Below are positions 44,049 through 52,536 of a stretch of 64,000 nt of DNA, piece by piece. Position 1 is the stretch's first letter, and every line of letters begins with the position of its first letter. Source of the DNA: Streptomyces sp. NBC_00457 (GTDB lineage Bacteria; Actinomycetota; Actinomycetes; Streptomycetales; Streptomycetaceae); contig NZ_CP107905.1 of NCBI RefSeq assembly GCF_036014015.1, positions 992,001 to 1,056,000 on the forward strand. Reading direction: 5' to 3'. The position numbers and the translations under genes were made by a program. A model generated the notes under the pieces. That model saw only the letters and a program-made list of their open reading frames with translations, was not told the origin of the DNA and searched no databases.

Positions 44049-45986
44049 TCACTCGCCGATGCGCGCGATGTGGAACGTGAACTCGAGCAGCCGCCACTCG
44101 CCCTCGACCGGCCGGCCGTCGGGTGTGGGGCCGGTGCGCGGGACGAAGTCCGTGATCAGGTCGTCCTTGACGCCGAAGACCGCGTCGCGCTGCCCGGGGG
44201 CACCGTCGAGGTAGGCGCCGCCGCGGACGAACAGCTGGGTGATCAGGGGCTGGTGTCCGGGGGCGTCGATCAGGAAGTGCACGTGCGGTGCGCGGTAGGG
44301 GTGGCGGCCCACGGCGGAGAGCATCCTGCCCACCGGCCCGTCGTCCGGGATCGGGTACTCGGACGGGAGGATCGACCAGAACGTGAACCGCCCGTCCTCG
44401 TCGGTGGTGAACCGGGCGCGCAGCACCGGCCCGTCCAGATCCGGGAGTTGGACGTCGTAGAAGCCCTCCTCGTTGGACTGCCACACGTCCACGACGGCCC
44501 CGGGGACCGGTGCGCCCTCGCGGTCGGTGACCCGGATGTCCGCCCACAGCGGTGTGCCGGTGAGGTCCCCCGCGATGTCGCTGCCGTGTTCGGCGGCGGG
44601 CGGTCCGGCCACGTAGAAGGGGCCGAGGATCGCCGACGAAGTGGTGTCGGGCGTACGGGAGTTGGTGAGCGCGTCGACCACGCTGGACACGCCGAGGGTG
44701 TCGGAGAGCAGGATGAACTCCTGCCTGGTGTCGGTGGTGATGTGACCGGCCTCGGTGAGGAAGTCGATCGCGGACTGCCACTCCCGCGGGGTGAGGTCGT
44801 TGCGGATCGTGTAGGCGTGCAGGGTGCGGGCGAGATCGGTCAGGAGCTGCCTGAGGCGCGGGTTCTCGCAGCCGGCGAAGCTCGCCACGACCTCTTCGGT
44901 GAGCGGACGCAGGTCGGGAGGTCCCTCGGGGCGGCGGCCCTGCCAGGCGCCGCGCAGCAGGCCGGCGAGTCCGGTGCGGGTCAGTTCGCGCGGGTTGGGG
45001 TACGGCTGTGCGGTGGCCAGTTCCGCCGCGCGGTCCAGGTCGGACTCGTCGAGGCCGAGTTCGCGCAGCGAGGTGGGGCCGCCGACCCGGTGGATCAGGT
45101 CGAAGACGCCTGCGGGGGCGTCGGGCACGTCCAGGGCGTGTGCGATGCGCTCCATCGCCTCCGGTGCGGCGGGCGCGTTGTATGCCATCGCGTGCGGGAG
45201 GACCACCGTGTGGGTCTCGGCGTGCGGAAGACCGAAGGCGCCGCCCAGCGTGTGGCAGAGCTTGTGGTGCAGCCCCATGCCCACGGCCCCCAGGCACATG
45301 CCCGCCAGCCAGGCGGCCTGCAGCAGCTCGGCCCGCGCCTCTGCGTCGGTCGGGTCGTCGTGGAGGGCCGGGAGCGCCCTGCCGATGGCGGTGACCGCTT
45401 CCACGGCCATGGCGTCGGTGACCGGCGTGGCGTCCGGCGCGTAGAGGGCCTCCACGGCGTGGGCCAGGGCGTTGATGCCGCTGGTCACGGTCGCCGGGAC
45501 GGGCAGGCCGAGGGTGAGCTCGACGTCGTACACGACCGTTTCGGGCAGGATCGCGGGCGAGGAGCGGGTGGTCTTGCGGCCGTCGACGGTCTCGCCGAGC
45601 ACGGGGGTGACCTCGGACCCGGCGTACGTGGTCGGCACGATCACCTGAGGCAGATCCGTGCGGACCGCCAGCGCCTTCGCGAGGCCGGTCGTCGAGCCGC
45701 CGCCGATCGCCACCAGGCAGTCCACGCTCCGGTCCCGCAGCAGCCGCAGGGCCTGCTCGGTCACCTCGACGGGCGTGTGCATGGCCGCGCCCGCGAACTC
45801 GGCCGTCACCAGCTCGCCCAGGACTCCACGGAGCCGCTCGGTGTCCTTGCGCAGGGCCCGTGACCCGCCCGACAGGAGCATGACCCGGGACCCGCCGAGC
45901 CGCTCGGCCTCCTCACGCACCCGGTCCAGGGTGCCCGCACCGAAGATCACCCGGCTCGGTCCGGCCGTATGGACGAAACTCCTCAT
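44049..45986 (-). CDS. Fusion of maleylacetate reductase and hydroxyquinol 1,2-dioxygenase
   Basis: A single 645-residue frame. Residues 1 to about 350 are an iron-containing alcohol dehydrogenase-fold maleylacetate reductase ('VAIGGGSTTGLAKALA' at 93-108, 'GLHHKLCHTLGGAFGLPHAE' at 238-257). Residues about 358-645 are an intradiol dioxygenase with its helical linker domain and non-haem Fe(III) ligands Tyr510, Tyr544, His568 and His570. The two are normally separate enzymes: hydroxyquinol to maleylacetate, then to 3-oxoadipate. Start ATG 45986 has GGAGAG upstream; ATG 46001 is an alternative. There is no stop or frameshift at the junction, so the fusion is real unless the assembly is wrong. 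Confidence 0.93.
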   Translation of the reverse strand: MRSFVHTAGPSRVIFGAGTLDRVREEAERLGGSRVMLLSGGSRALRKDTERLRGVLGELVTAEFAGAAMHTPVEVTEQALRLLRDRSVDCLVAIGGGSTTGLAKALAVRTDLPQVIVPTTYAGSEVTPVLGETVDGRKTTRSSPAILPETVVYDVELTLGLPVPATVTSGINALAHAVEALYAPDATPVTDAMAVEAVTAIGRALPALHDDPTDAEARAELLQAAWLAGMCLGAVGMGLHHKLCHTLGGAFGLPHAETHTVVLPHAMAYNAPAAPEAMERIAHALDVPDAPAGVFDLIHRVGGPTSLRELGLDESDLDRAAELATAQPYPNPRELTRTGLAGLLRGAWQGRRPEGPPDLRPLTEEVVASFAGCENPRLRQLLTDLARTLHAYTIRNDLTPREWQSAIDFLTEAGHITTDTRQEFILLSDTLGVSSVVDALTNSRTPDTTSSAILGPFYVAGPPAAEHGSDIAGDLTGTPLWADIRVTDREGAPVPGAVVDVWQSNEEGFYDVQLPDLDGPVLRARFTTDEDGRFTFWSILPSEYPIPDDGPVGRMLSAVGRHPYRAPHVHFLIDAPGHQPLITQLFVRGGAYLDGAPGQRDAVFGVKDDLITDFVPRTGPTPDGRPVEGEWRLLEFTFHIARIGE

Positions 45987-46061
45987 GAGGCCGCTCTCCA
46001 TGCTGTGCTCTGTGGGGGTCGGGGCGTCTGCGGCAGTATCCGTACCCAATGGCACGTCGCG

Positions 46062-46090
46062 CCTGCACAATCGCCGCATCCCGCTGCACG
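46062..46090. promoter_or_regulatory. Direct repeats in the AraC/hydroxyquinol promoter region
   Basis: CTGCAC recurs at 46063 and 46084, exactly 21 bases apart, each within GC-rich context (GCCTGCACAA and CGCTGCACGA). Two direct half-sites on one DNA face are the usual AraC-family arrangement. They lie between the divergent fusion gene and the AraC gene. Function inferred. Confidence 0.45.
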
Positions 46091-46167
46091 AAAACGGCGA
46101 CCTCCATCGCCGCTTGCCCACGTGAGCGCCGGACCGGGAGACTGACCGGGGCGCGAAGGAGGGCCGT

Positions 46168-47046
46168 ATGGGCGAGATGGGACTCGGTGACACCCACGGC
46201 ATCCTGGCGCGGCCGGGCGTGCGTCCCGTCCGCAGCAGCGCGGGGCTCGGCTGGGAGCGGCTGTTCGTGTCGACGCAGCGGGAAGTGCCGTACCGGGACG
46301 CCTTCCCCGGAGCCGACAGCCATCTGCTGATCCTGCACCTGGACGGACCCGTGACCGTCCGGCGCGGACGCCGGGGACTGACCGCCGCCCGGCAGGTGCC
46401 CCCCGGCGGACTGTTCCTGCATCCGGCGGCCACCGAGCTGGACGTGGAACTCGGCGGCCACCTGAGCACGGTCCACGTCTACCTCTCGGACGCCGCGCTC
46501 CAGGCGACGGCGGACGACGAGCGGACCGTGCGGCTGAAGGAGGAGTTCGGCACCACGGACCCGTTGCTGGAACAGCTCGTGCTCGCACTCGACGGAGTCG
46601 TACGGCGCTGGGAGCCCAGCGGCGCCGTCTACGCGGACCAACTCGCCCTCATGACCGCGGCGCAGCTGGCCCAGAGGCACAGCGTGCGGCAGCGCGACAC
46701 TGACGCGCAGGAGCGGCAAGTGGGGCTCGACGACCGGCAGTTCGCGGCCGTCCGGGAACTTCTCGACGCCCGGCTCTCCGAGCCGCTCTCACTGGCGGAC
46801 CTGGCATCGGCCACCGGCCTGAGCGTCAGCCAGTTCGCCCGGCGGTTCAAGGCCCGCACCGGGTGCCCACCGCACCGGTATCTCGTGCGGCTGCGGGTGG
46901 AGCAGGCGGCCCGGCTGCTGCGTGCGGGCACCCTGCCGATCGCGCAAGTGGCGGCCGCGTGCGGCTTCTCCCACCAGGAGCACCTGACCAGGGTGCTCCG
47001 CTCCCACCTCGGCACGACACCGGCGGCACTGCGCCGCGCGGGCTGA
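46168..47046 (+). CDS. AraC-family regulator of hydroxyquinol genes
   Basis: A 292-residue protein with a cupin-like N-terminal sensor (about 20-180, 'LHLDGPVTVRRGRRGLTAAR') and a C-terminal double HTH: 'LADLASATGLSVSQFARRFK' and 'PIAQVAAACGFSHQEHLTRV'. A strong AAGGAGG precedes ATG 46168. It is divergent from the fusion gene, so it probably activates the operon in response to an aromatic substrate. Confidence 0.92.
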   Translation: MGEMGLGDTHGILARPGVRPVRSSAGLGWERLFVSTQREVPYRDAFPGADSHLLILHLDGPVTVRRGRRGLTAARQVPPGGLFLHPAATELDVELGGHLSTVHVYLSDAALQATADDERTVRLKEEFGTTDPLLEQLVLALDGVVRRWEPSGAVYADQLALMTAAQLAQRHSVRQRDTDAQERQVGLDDRQFAAVRELLDARLSEPLSLADLASATGLSVSQFARRFKARTGCPPHRYLVRLRVEQAARLLRAGTLPIAQVAAACGFSHQEHLTRVLRSHLGTTPAALRRAG

Positions 47047-47149
47047 ACGGCTGCCAAGGCGACGCCTTCCTCTCCCCCCGGTTCGCGTGCGGCCCGCATA
47101 GCGCACATGGCACGCTCGACGTCCCCCAAAGCGCGAAAAATCAGTGCCT

Positions 47150-47167
47150 TTGACATGAACTCATGTC
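47150..47167 (+). promoter_or_regulatory. TTGACA -35 overlapping a dyad, protease promoter
   Basis: TTGACA (47150-47155) overlaps the perfect dyad GACATGA-AC-TCATGTC (47152-47167). They lie about 60 bases before the protease start. A repressor bound here would block the -35 box. No convincing -10 was found, so the promoter call is tentative. Confidence 0.4.
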
Positions 47168-47226
47168 TTTCCGTGAACGCCTTGACTCCGTCGCATTCTC
47201 ACCCGTATTCGATGGAGGTACATCGC

Positions 47227-48600
47227 ATGATCGGCAGACATGCCGCGGTCGGTCGCCGCACCGCCCTGACCGCTCTCGGGATCCTCACCCTCACCGGGAT
47301 CACCTCGACCGCGGCGGCCGAGCCCCCCAAGCCGGCGCCCGGGTCCACCGCCGCGCAGACGGTCGGTGCCGACCGGCCGTCGGCGGCGGTGCTGCGTGCG
47401 CTGCAGCGTGACCTCGGGCTGACGCCGGGTCAGGCGGCCGAGCGTCTGGTCAACGAGGCGGAGGCGGGCGTCCGTGCGGGCCGTCTCCGCAACGCGCTGG
47501 GCGAGCGCTTCGCGGGGGCCTGGGTGCGGGGGGCGACCGCCGCCGAGCTCACCGTCGCGACCACGCGGGCCGCCGACGTGTCCCTCATCCGGGCCCAGGG
47601 CGCGAAGGCCGCGGTCGTCAAGCGGACGTTGCGCGAACTGCAGGCCGTCAAGGAGAAGCTGGACACGGCCGCCACCCGCGTCACGACACGGGACACGCCG
47701 GTCTGGTACGTCGACGTACCGGCGAACCGGGTCGTCGTCGAGGCGGTCAGGCAGTCGGCCGCCACCGCCTTCATCAAGGCGGCCGGCGTCCAGGGCCAGG
47801 ACGTCGGCGTCCGCGTGTCCTCGGCGCGGCCACGGCTGCTGGCGGACATCGTCGGCGGCGACGCCTACTACATCGGGACCACGGCCCGCTGCTCCATCGG
47901 CTTCTCCATCACCAAGGGCACGCAGCAGGGCTTCGCCTCGGCCGGCCACTGCGGCGACCCGGATGACAAGACCACCGGCTACAACAAGGCCGACCAGGGC
48001 ACGTTCAAGGCCTCCACGTTCCCCGGCAAGGACATGTCCTGGGTCGCCGTCAACACCGAATGGACCGCCACACCCGACGTCAAGGGCGAGGGCGGCGAGA
48101 AGACGGAGATCACCGGATCGGTCCAGGCCCTCGTCGGGGCGTCCGTCTGCCGCTCCGGCTCCACCACCGGATGGCACTGCGGCACCATCCAGCAGCACGA
48201 CACGAGTGTCGACTACTCCCAGGGCAAGGTCGACGGCGTCACCAAGACCAGCGTGTGCGCCGAGCCGGGCGACTCCGGCGGCCCGTTCGTCTCCGGCAGC
48301 CAGGCGCAGGGCGTGACCTCCGGCGGCTCGGGCGACTGCACCAGCGGCGGGACCACCTACTACCAGCCGGTCAATCCGATCCTCAAGGACTTCGGCCTCG
48401 TCCTGAAGACCGCGTCCGCCGAGGCCCTGCCGCCCGGTCAGCAGGACAACGCGGTGGAGGGCGCATGGGCCGCCGGCCGCGTCTACGAGGCCGGCACCAC
48501 GGTGACCCACTCCGGTGCGCGCTACCTCTGCCTGCAGACCCACCAGGCGCAGGGCGTGTGGTCGCCGAGTGCCACTCCGGCCCTGTGGCAGAAGCTGTAG
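47227..48600 (+). CDS. Secreted streptogrisin-type serine protease with chitin-binding domain
   Basis: A 457-residue S1 (alpha-lytic/streptogrisin) protease precursor. Signal peptide residues 1 to about 31, a long pro-region (about 40-206) needed for folding, and mature enzyme starting near residue 207 (IVGGDAYYIG). The triad is His241 (SAGHCG), Asp269 (GKDMSW) and Ser350 (EPGDSGGP); paired cysteines are present. A C-terminal carbohydrate-binding module (about 411-457, 'WAAGRVYEAGTTVTHSGARY') is of the chitin-binding type, as in streptogrisin C. GGAGG precedes ATG 47227. An 11-bp hairpin follows. Confidence 0.95.
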   Translation: MIGRHAAVGRRTALTALGILTLTGITSTAAAEPPKPAPGSTAAQTVGADRPSAAVLRALQRDLGLTPGQAAERLVNEAEAGVRAGRLRNALGERFAGAWVRGATAAELTVATTRAADVSLIRAQGAKAAVVKRTLRELQAVKEKLDTAATRVTTRDTPVWYVDVPANRVVVEAVRQSAATAFIKAAGVQGQDVGVRVSSARPRLLADIVGGDAYYIGTTARCSIGFSITKGTQQGFASAGHCGDPDDKTTGYNKADQGTFKASTFPGKDMSWVAVNTEWTATPDVKGEGGEKTEITGSVQALVGASVCRSGSTTGWHCGTIQQHDTSVDYSQGKVDGVTKTSVCAEPGDSGGPFVSGSQAQGVTSGGSGDCTSGGTTYYQPVNPILKDFGLVLKTASAEALPPGQQDNAVEGAWAAGRVYEAGTTVTHSGARYLCLQTHQAQGVWSPSATPALWQKL

Positions 48601-48613
48601 TCGTACGACGTCG

Positions 48614-48638
48614 GGTGCGGGAGCGATGCTCCCGCACC
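48614..48638. terminator. 11-bp hairpin terminator
   Basis: GGTGCGGGAGC (48614-48624) pairs exactly with 48628-48638 around a GAT loop. It lies between the convergent protease and serine-hydrolase genes and can end both transcripts. Confidence 0.88.
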
Positions 48639-48657
48639 GCCGTTCCCCTATTGCCTG

Positions 48658-49737
48658 CTACTCCTCCGCGAGAAGCGCGTACGCGGTGGCAACGAAGGAG
48701 TCGCGGGCGCGGAACCGGCGGGTGCACAGCGCGACCAGGGCCGTGCCCGTGTCGGGCCTGAAGCCCAGGAACGCCTGCTGGCCGAGGGTCGCCCCGCTGT
48801 GGAAGTACATCGGTCCGCCGTTCGTGGGATGCCGGAACCACGCCATCGTGTGCGTGTGCCGGTGTCCCAGACCGCGTCGCAGCAAGGGCGTGCGCACCGC
48901 CCGCAGTGCGCCGGCCAGCGGGGAGCCGGCCGGGTCGAGGTGGGCTTCGAGGAAGGTCAGCAGATCGTGCGGGGTGGCGCGGACGGCGCCGGCCGCTTGG
49001 AAGCCGCCCGCGTCGAAGGCGGCGGTGCTGGTGCGGCCGTCCTTGCCGTGTCCGACGGCGTCGGTCTTCGGATCCTCCGGCCGCAGGGCGGTGCCGCTCA
49101 GGCCGAGCGGACGCAGTATGTGCGCGCCGAGCAATTCGTCCCAGGCCGTGCCCGTGACCGCGGCGAGGGCGTGGCCGAGCACGGCGACGCCGAAGTTGGA
49201 GTACTCCCACCGGGTGCCGGGCCGGTGCCGGGAGCGGTGTCGCAGGAACGCCCGGGTCACGCACTCGGCGGGATAGCGGCCGTAGGGGTTGGTGCGCCAG
49301 GCGGGAAGCGCCCGTACGTAGAAGTCGGCCGGCAGGGTGGGCAGTCCGGCGGTGTGCGTGACGAGGTGGGCGAGCGTCACCGGGGCCGGCCCGGTCCGCC
49401 GGGCCGGGTCCAGGCAGGCGGCGGCCGGCTCGCCCCCGGTCAGCAGGCCGCGCTGGATGAGCTGGGCCAGCAGCAGTCCCGTGAACGTCTTGGACGCCGA
49501 CCCGATCTCGTACCGCAGGTCTTCGCGAGGGACCGGCGGGGGCGGGGCCGTGCCGCCGCAGTGCAGGGTGCGGCGACCGGCCCGGGAGACGGCGAAGACG
49601 GCGTCGGGCGCGTCGACGGCGTGGACGGCGCTCTCCAGCAGCTCCCGCACCGTGTCGTCGCTGCCGAGGGTGCCACCCCTGCCGTCCTGGTCGCTGTCGT
49701 CGGCGCCGCCCGGCCAGGGCGTGGAGCGGCCGGTCAT
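48658..49737 (-). CDS. Beta-lactamase-family serine hydrolase
   Basis: A 359-residue enzyme of the serine beta-lactamase/DD-peptidase/EstB fold. The SxxK motif is SASK (Ser80, Lys83) in 'YEIGSASKTFTG', and the YxN motif is in 'RWEYSNFGVAVLG'. No signal peptide or membrane helix, unlike penicillin-binding proteins, so it acts in the cytoplasm. Start ATG 49737 overlaps the DUF6895-type gene by four bases. As the last gene of the peptide operon it could hydrolyse or acylate a peptide; this is inference. Confidence 0.9.
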   Translation of the reverse strand: MTGRSTPWPGGADDSDQDGRGGTLGSDDTVRELLESAVHAVDAPDAVFAVSRAGRRTLHCGGTAPPPPVPREDLRYEIGSASKTFTGLLLAQLIQRGLLTGGEPAAACLDPARRTGPAPVTLAHLVTHTAGLPTLPADFYVRALPAWRTNPYGRYPAECVTRAFLRHRSRHRPGTRWEYSNFGVAVLGHALAAVTGTAWDELLGAHILRPLGLSGTALRPEDPKTDAVGHGKDGRTSTAAFDAGGFQAAGAVRATPHDLLTFLEAHLDPAGSPLAGALRAVRTPLLRRGLGHRHTHTMAWFRHPTNGGPMYFHSGATLGQQAFLGFRPDTGTALVALCTRRFRARDSFVATAYALLAEE

Positions 49738-50654
49738 GGGGTGGCGTGCGCCAGCTCGGTGAGGGCGCGGGAGGTGGCCAGTACGGATGCGAAGGCGGCG
49801 ACCAGCGTCGGGTGGTAGACGAGGTCGAACACCTCGTCCGGATCGCCGTCGGGCATCGCCCCGAAGGCGGGCATGGCACCGTCGGGCTGCTGTGCGGCGG
49901 CGAAGCCCTCCCATGCCCGTGTGTCCAGGGTGGGGCGGGGCAGACAGGCGTCGACGACGAGGAGTTCGCCGAGCAGGTCCCAGCGCTTCAGATCCAGCCA
50001 GTCGTCGATCCAGGCCGGCAGCCACATGGCGAGGTAGTCGGCGATGTCCGGGGGCAGGCCGTCGGCGTGCTCTCCCCAGTCGGTGAGGTGGAACACCGCG
50101 TGAGTGACGTCGTAGGCGATGTGCCCGCTGACCGTCCATGGCTCGGGCCTGCGGGCCAGCCACGTGGCGCCGACGAGGTCCGCCTCGGGCGGGCTGGGCG
50201 TGAGGCCGAAGCGGCGCTGGAACGCGGCCAGTCCGAGACGTCGGGTCGGGTCGAGTTCGAGGGCCGCCCAGCTGTCGAGCCGGTGGTAGAGGACGGTGGC
50301 GCGCTCCACCTCGGGTTCGCTGTACCCGAGTTCCTTGTACGGGAGGTACACCTCGAACGGGATGGGCGAGAGCGGCTCGATGCGCTGCCCGCGCACCAGC
50401 ATGCGGCCGCCGTCCAGCGTGTGCCGCCAGGTGTGGTCCACGAGCTTGCGCGCCAGCTCGGCCTGCTGTGATCCGGCCACGCCTTCGCGGAACAACACCC
50501 GGCAGATCAGGGCCAGTTCGCCGACCGGTTTGAAACGCTCGAGGAAGCCCACTTCCGGATCGACGTCGGGCTCCAGGCGGAATCCGTCGCGATGGGCCCA
50601 CAGCCACTCCAGGGCGCGGACGCCGACGGTGTGTATCAGACGGGTGTCGGTCAT
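49734..50654 (-). CDS. DUF6895-type helical protein, copy 1
   Basis: A 306-residue mostly helical protein, paralogous to the next gene upstream. Shared landmarks are an N-terminal 'ALEWLWAHRDGF', a central Arg-Arg-Leu-Gly segment, and the strongly conserved 'VTHAVFHLTDWG' followed by 'LAMWLPAWIDDWLDLKRWDL' and 'YHPTLVAAFASV'. The spacing of helices suggests an alpha/alpha-barrel. The family name DUF6895 is recalled. No signal. Start and end both overlap neighbours by four bases. Function unknown. Confidence 0.85.
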   Translation of the reverse strand: MTDTRLIHTVGVRALEWLWAHRDGFRLEPDVDPEVGFLERFKPVGELALICRVLFREGVAGSQQAELARKLVDHTWRHTLDGGRMLVRGQRIEPLSPIPFEVYLPYKELGYSEPEVERATVLYHRLDSWAALELDPTRRLGLAAFQRRFGLTPSPPEADLVGATWLARRPEPWTVSGHIAYDVTHAVFHLTDWGEHADGLPPDIADYLAMWLPAWIDDWLDLKRWDLLGELLVVDACLPRPTLDTRAWEGFAAAQQPDGAMPAFGAMPDGDPDEVFDLVYHPTLVAAFASVLATSRALTELAHATP

Positions 50655-51616
50655 CCAGGCGCTCCTTGTTCCTCGTACCCGTGGTGCATACCGCCCTCGC
50701 CCGTAAGGCACTTGAGGGTCTGTGCCGCCGCGAACGCGGCCATCAGCGTGGAGTGGTAGCAGCGGCGGAAGTCCGGCTCCGGAACTGCTTCGCCGTCGCC
50801 CCGCGGGCCCTGCTCCGGGAGCGCGCCCGAGGCGTGCTGCGCCCGCGCGATCCGCGGCCAGGCGTGCTGGAGGGTCCCGGGGTCGGGCGGGGACGGGAGG
50901 CTCGCGGCGACGATCAGCAGCTCGCAACTGAGGTCCCACATCCCGGCGTCCAGGCAGGTGTCGAGCCAGGCGGGCAGCCAGTCGGCGAGGTAGGCGGCCA
51001 GGTCCGCGGGGACGCCGTCGGGGGTGCGGCCCCAGTCGGTGAGGTGGAAGACGACGTGGGTGAGCGCGTACCCGGAGGAGCGCTCGAACGTCCAGGGTTC
51101 CGGCAGTCCGCCCAGCCAGGTGCGGCGCAGTAACCGCGGGTCCTGTTCCGGCCGGTGGATGCCGCTGCGGTGTTCGGCCTTCAGGACGCCGAGCCGGCGG
51201 GTCGGTTCCTGCTCGGTCAGCCGCCAGCCCCGCGTGCGGGCCGTCGTCGCGGCGGCGGTCTCGTAGCCGGAGTGCCGCAGTCCGGCCGAGGCGAAGACGG
51301 AGTAGACCTCCAAGGGGTACGTCGCGAAGGGCTCCAGCGCCTGGAGCCGCAGGAACAGCTCGCCTCGGCCGGTCTGCTGCCACGCGAACCGCAACAGGTC
51401 GGACGCGCACGCGTGGAGCGGGTCCGACGGCGGGCTGTGCGCGCGTACGCTCGCACAGGTCTGGGCCAGTTCCCCGAGTGGTTTCCAGGTGGCGTCCACG
51501 TGGCCGTCCGCGGTGAGCGCGTCCTCCCCCAGCGTGAAGTCGCCACGGTGCGCGGACAGCCAGGCGAAGGCGCCGGCTGCCACGTCCCGGATCCCGTCGA
51601 CGTCCATGGCCGTCAT
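50651..51616 (-). CDS. DUF6895-type helical protein, copy 2, with TTA codon
   Basis: A 321-residue paralogue of the 49734 gene. 'AFAWLSAHRGDF', 'LTHVVFHLTDWG', 'LADWLPAWLDTCLDAGMWDL' and 'YHSTLMAAFAA' align with it in order. The conserved His-x3-His-Leu-Thr-Asp-Trp-Gly segment may hold active-site residues. A TTA leucine codon (51134-51132) implies bldA-dependent translation. The start overlaps the 236-residue gene by four bases. Two diverged copies side by side suggest a heterodimer or two steps on one substrate. Confidence 0.85.
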   Translation of the reverse strand: MTAMDVDGIRDVAAGAFAWLSAHRGDFTLGEDALTADGHVDATWKPLGELAQTCASVRAHSPPSDPLHACASDLLRFAWQQTGRGELFLRLQALEPFATYPLEVYSVFASAGLRHSGYETAAATTARTRGWRLTEQEPTRRLGVLKAEHRSGIHRPEQDPRLLRRTWLGGLPEPWTFERSSGYALTHVVFHLTDWGRTPDGVPADLAAYLADWLPAWLDTCLDAGMWDLSCELLIVAASLPSPPDPGTLQHAWPRIARAQHASGALPEQGPRGDGEAVPEPDFRRCYHSTLMAAFAAAQTLKCLTGEGGMHHGYEEQGAPG

Positions 51617-52323
51617 ACGAGCGCTCCGGCGGCCCGTATGACGCGTGCCGCCTGTGCCTGGAGGGCCACACGGGGGTCGGTGCCGCCCATCAGTTCCACG
51701 AAGTCCAGCCCCGCTTCGAGGCCGAGTGCGTCCGGTACGTCTTCGAGCAGGGTGAGCCAGCGTCCGGCACCGGCCGCCTGTTGCCAGTCCCTGCGGCGCA
51801 CCGCCCGTACGAAGCCCCGGGCCACGTCGACCGTGCGGCGCCGGGCCGCGCGCGCCACCGCGCAGTCCTCGCCGGGCACCGCGAGCGGGGCCAGGACGGC
51901 GAGTTGGTGGGTCAGCACCTGCCAGGTCGCCTCGTCGAGCCAGCGGGCGTCGGGTTGCGCGGTCGCGTCCGTGCCGGGCGGGCCGGTCGGGGGCGGGTCG
52001 AGCCGCCGTAGCGTGCGACGCATGGCCCAGTGGCTCCACAGGACGGTGGGAGCCGCGTCCGCGCGGGGCGGAAAGGCCTCCACGGTCTCCCGGAACAAGG
52101 TGAGGGTCTCGGGGGCGGGCGGGGTGCGGAAGAGGACGTGCGGCAGCAGCAGATCCGCTCCCAACACGCGTACGGCGGCGAACGCGAGGCTTCCGCCATG
52201 GCCGTCGACGGCCTCGGTGCCGGACACTCGCACGTGGTCCCCGCCACGCAGGGCGGAGACCACGTCCGACGCAACGTCCTGCACCGCGCCCTGCAAGAGG
52301 GTCGTAGCGCCTGACTGCTCCAT
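51613..52323 (-). CDS. Uncharacterised 236-residue protein of the peptide operon
   Basis: A helical protein with no recognised motif, signal peptide or membrane helix. Features include 'TVLWSHWAMRRTLRRLDPPP' and 'VDVARGFVRAVRRRDWQQAA'. Two cysteine-poor halves flank a flexible Pro-rich linker (about residues 110-125). It starts at ATG 52323, 24 bases after the peptide gene, and overlaps the DUF6895-type gene. It could recognise the peptide leader or act as a scaffold, but nothing in the sequence shows this. Confidence 0.8.
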   Translation of the reverse strand: MEQSGATTLLQGAVQDVASDVVSALRGGDHVRVSGTEAVDGHGGSLAFAAVRVLGADLLLPHVLFRTPPAPETLTLFRETVEAFPPRADAAPTVLWSHWAMRRTLRRLDPPPTGPPGTDATAQPDARWLDEATWQVLTHQLAVLAPLAVPGEDCAVARAARRRTVDVARGFVRAVRRRDWQQAAGAGRWLTLLEDVPDALGLEAGLDFVELMGGTDPRVALQAQAARVIRAAGALV

Positions 52324-52347
52324 TCTCAGCTGCTCCCGTCGGTCCGC

Positions 52348-52536
52348 TCAGCCCTTCTTGGGGCGAGGGGTCGGCGGGGACAGCAGCAGCTTGGTGTCGG
52401 CGGAAAGCAGCGCCAGAGCGGCGCACTCCCGGCTGTCGCGGAAGACACCGTCGGGCTCCGCGGGGTCGAGCGCCGCCTCGATGTCGATGCTCGGGACGCC
52501 CGTGATTTCCTTGAACGCCTTGTCAGTGGAAGGCAT
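52348..52536 (-). CDS. 62-residue peptide, possible RiPP-type precursor
   Basis: A short gene with a clear AGAGGAG ribosome site before ATG 52536. The peptide has an acidic helical N-terminal half ('FKEITGVPSIDIEAALDPAE'), a single Cys in 'RDSRECAALALLSADTKLLL' and a Pro/Lys-rich end (SPPTPRPKKG). It has no signal peptide. Its position at the head of an operon of unknown enzymes and an acidic-leader-like first half fit a modified-peptide precursor, but no known class is recognised. It could also be a small regulatory or structural protein. Confidence 0.75.
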   Translation of the reverse strand: MPSTDKAFKEITGVPSIDIEAALDPAEPDGVFRDSRECAALALLSADTKLLLSPPTPRPKKG

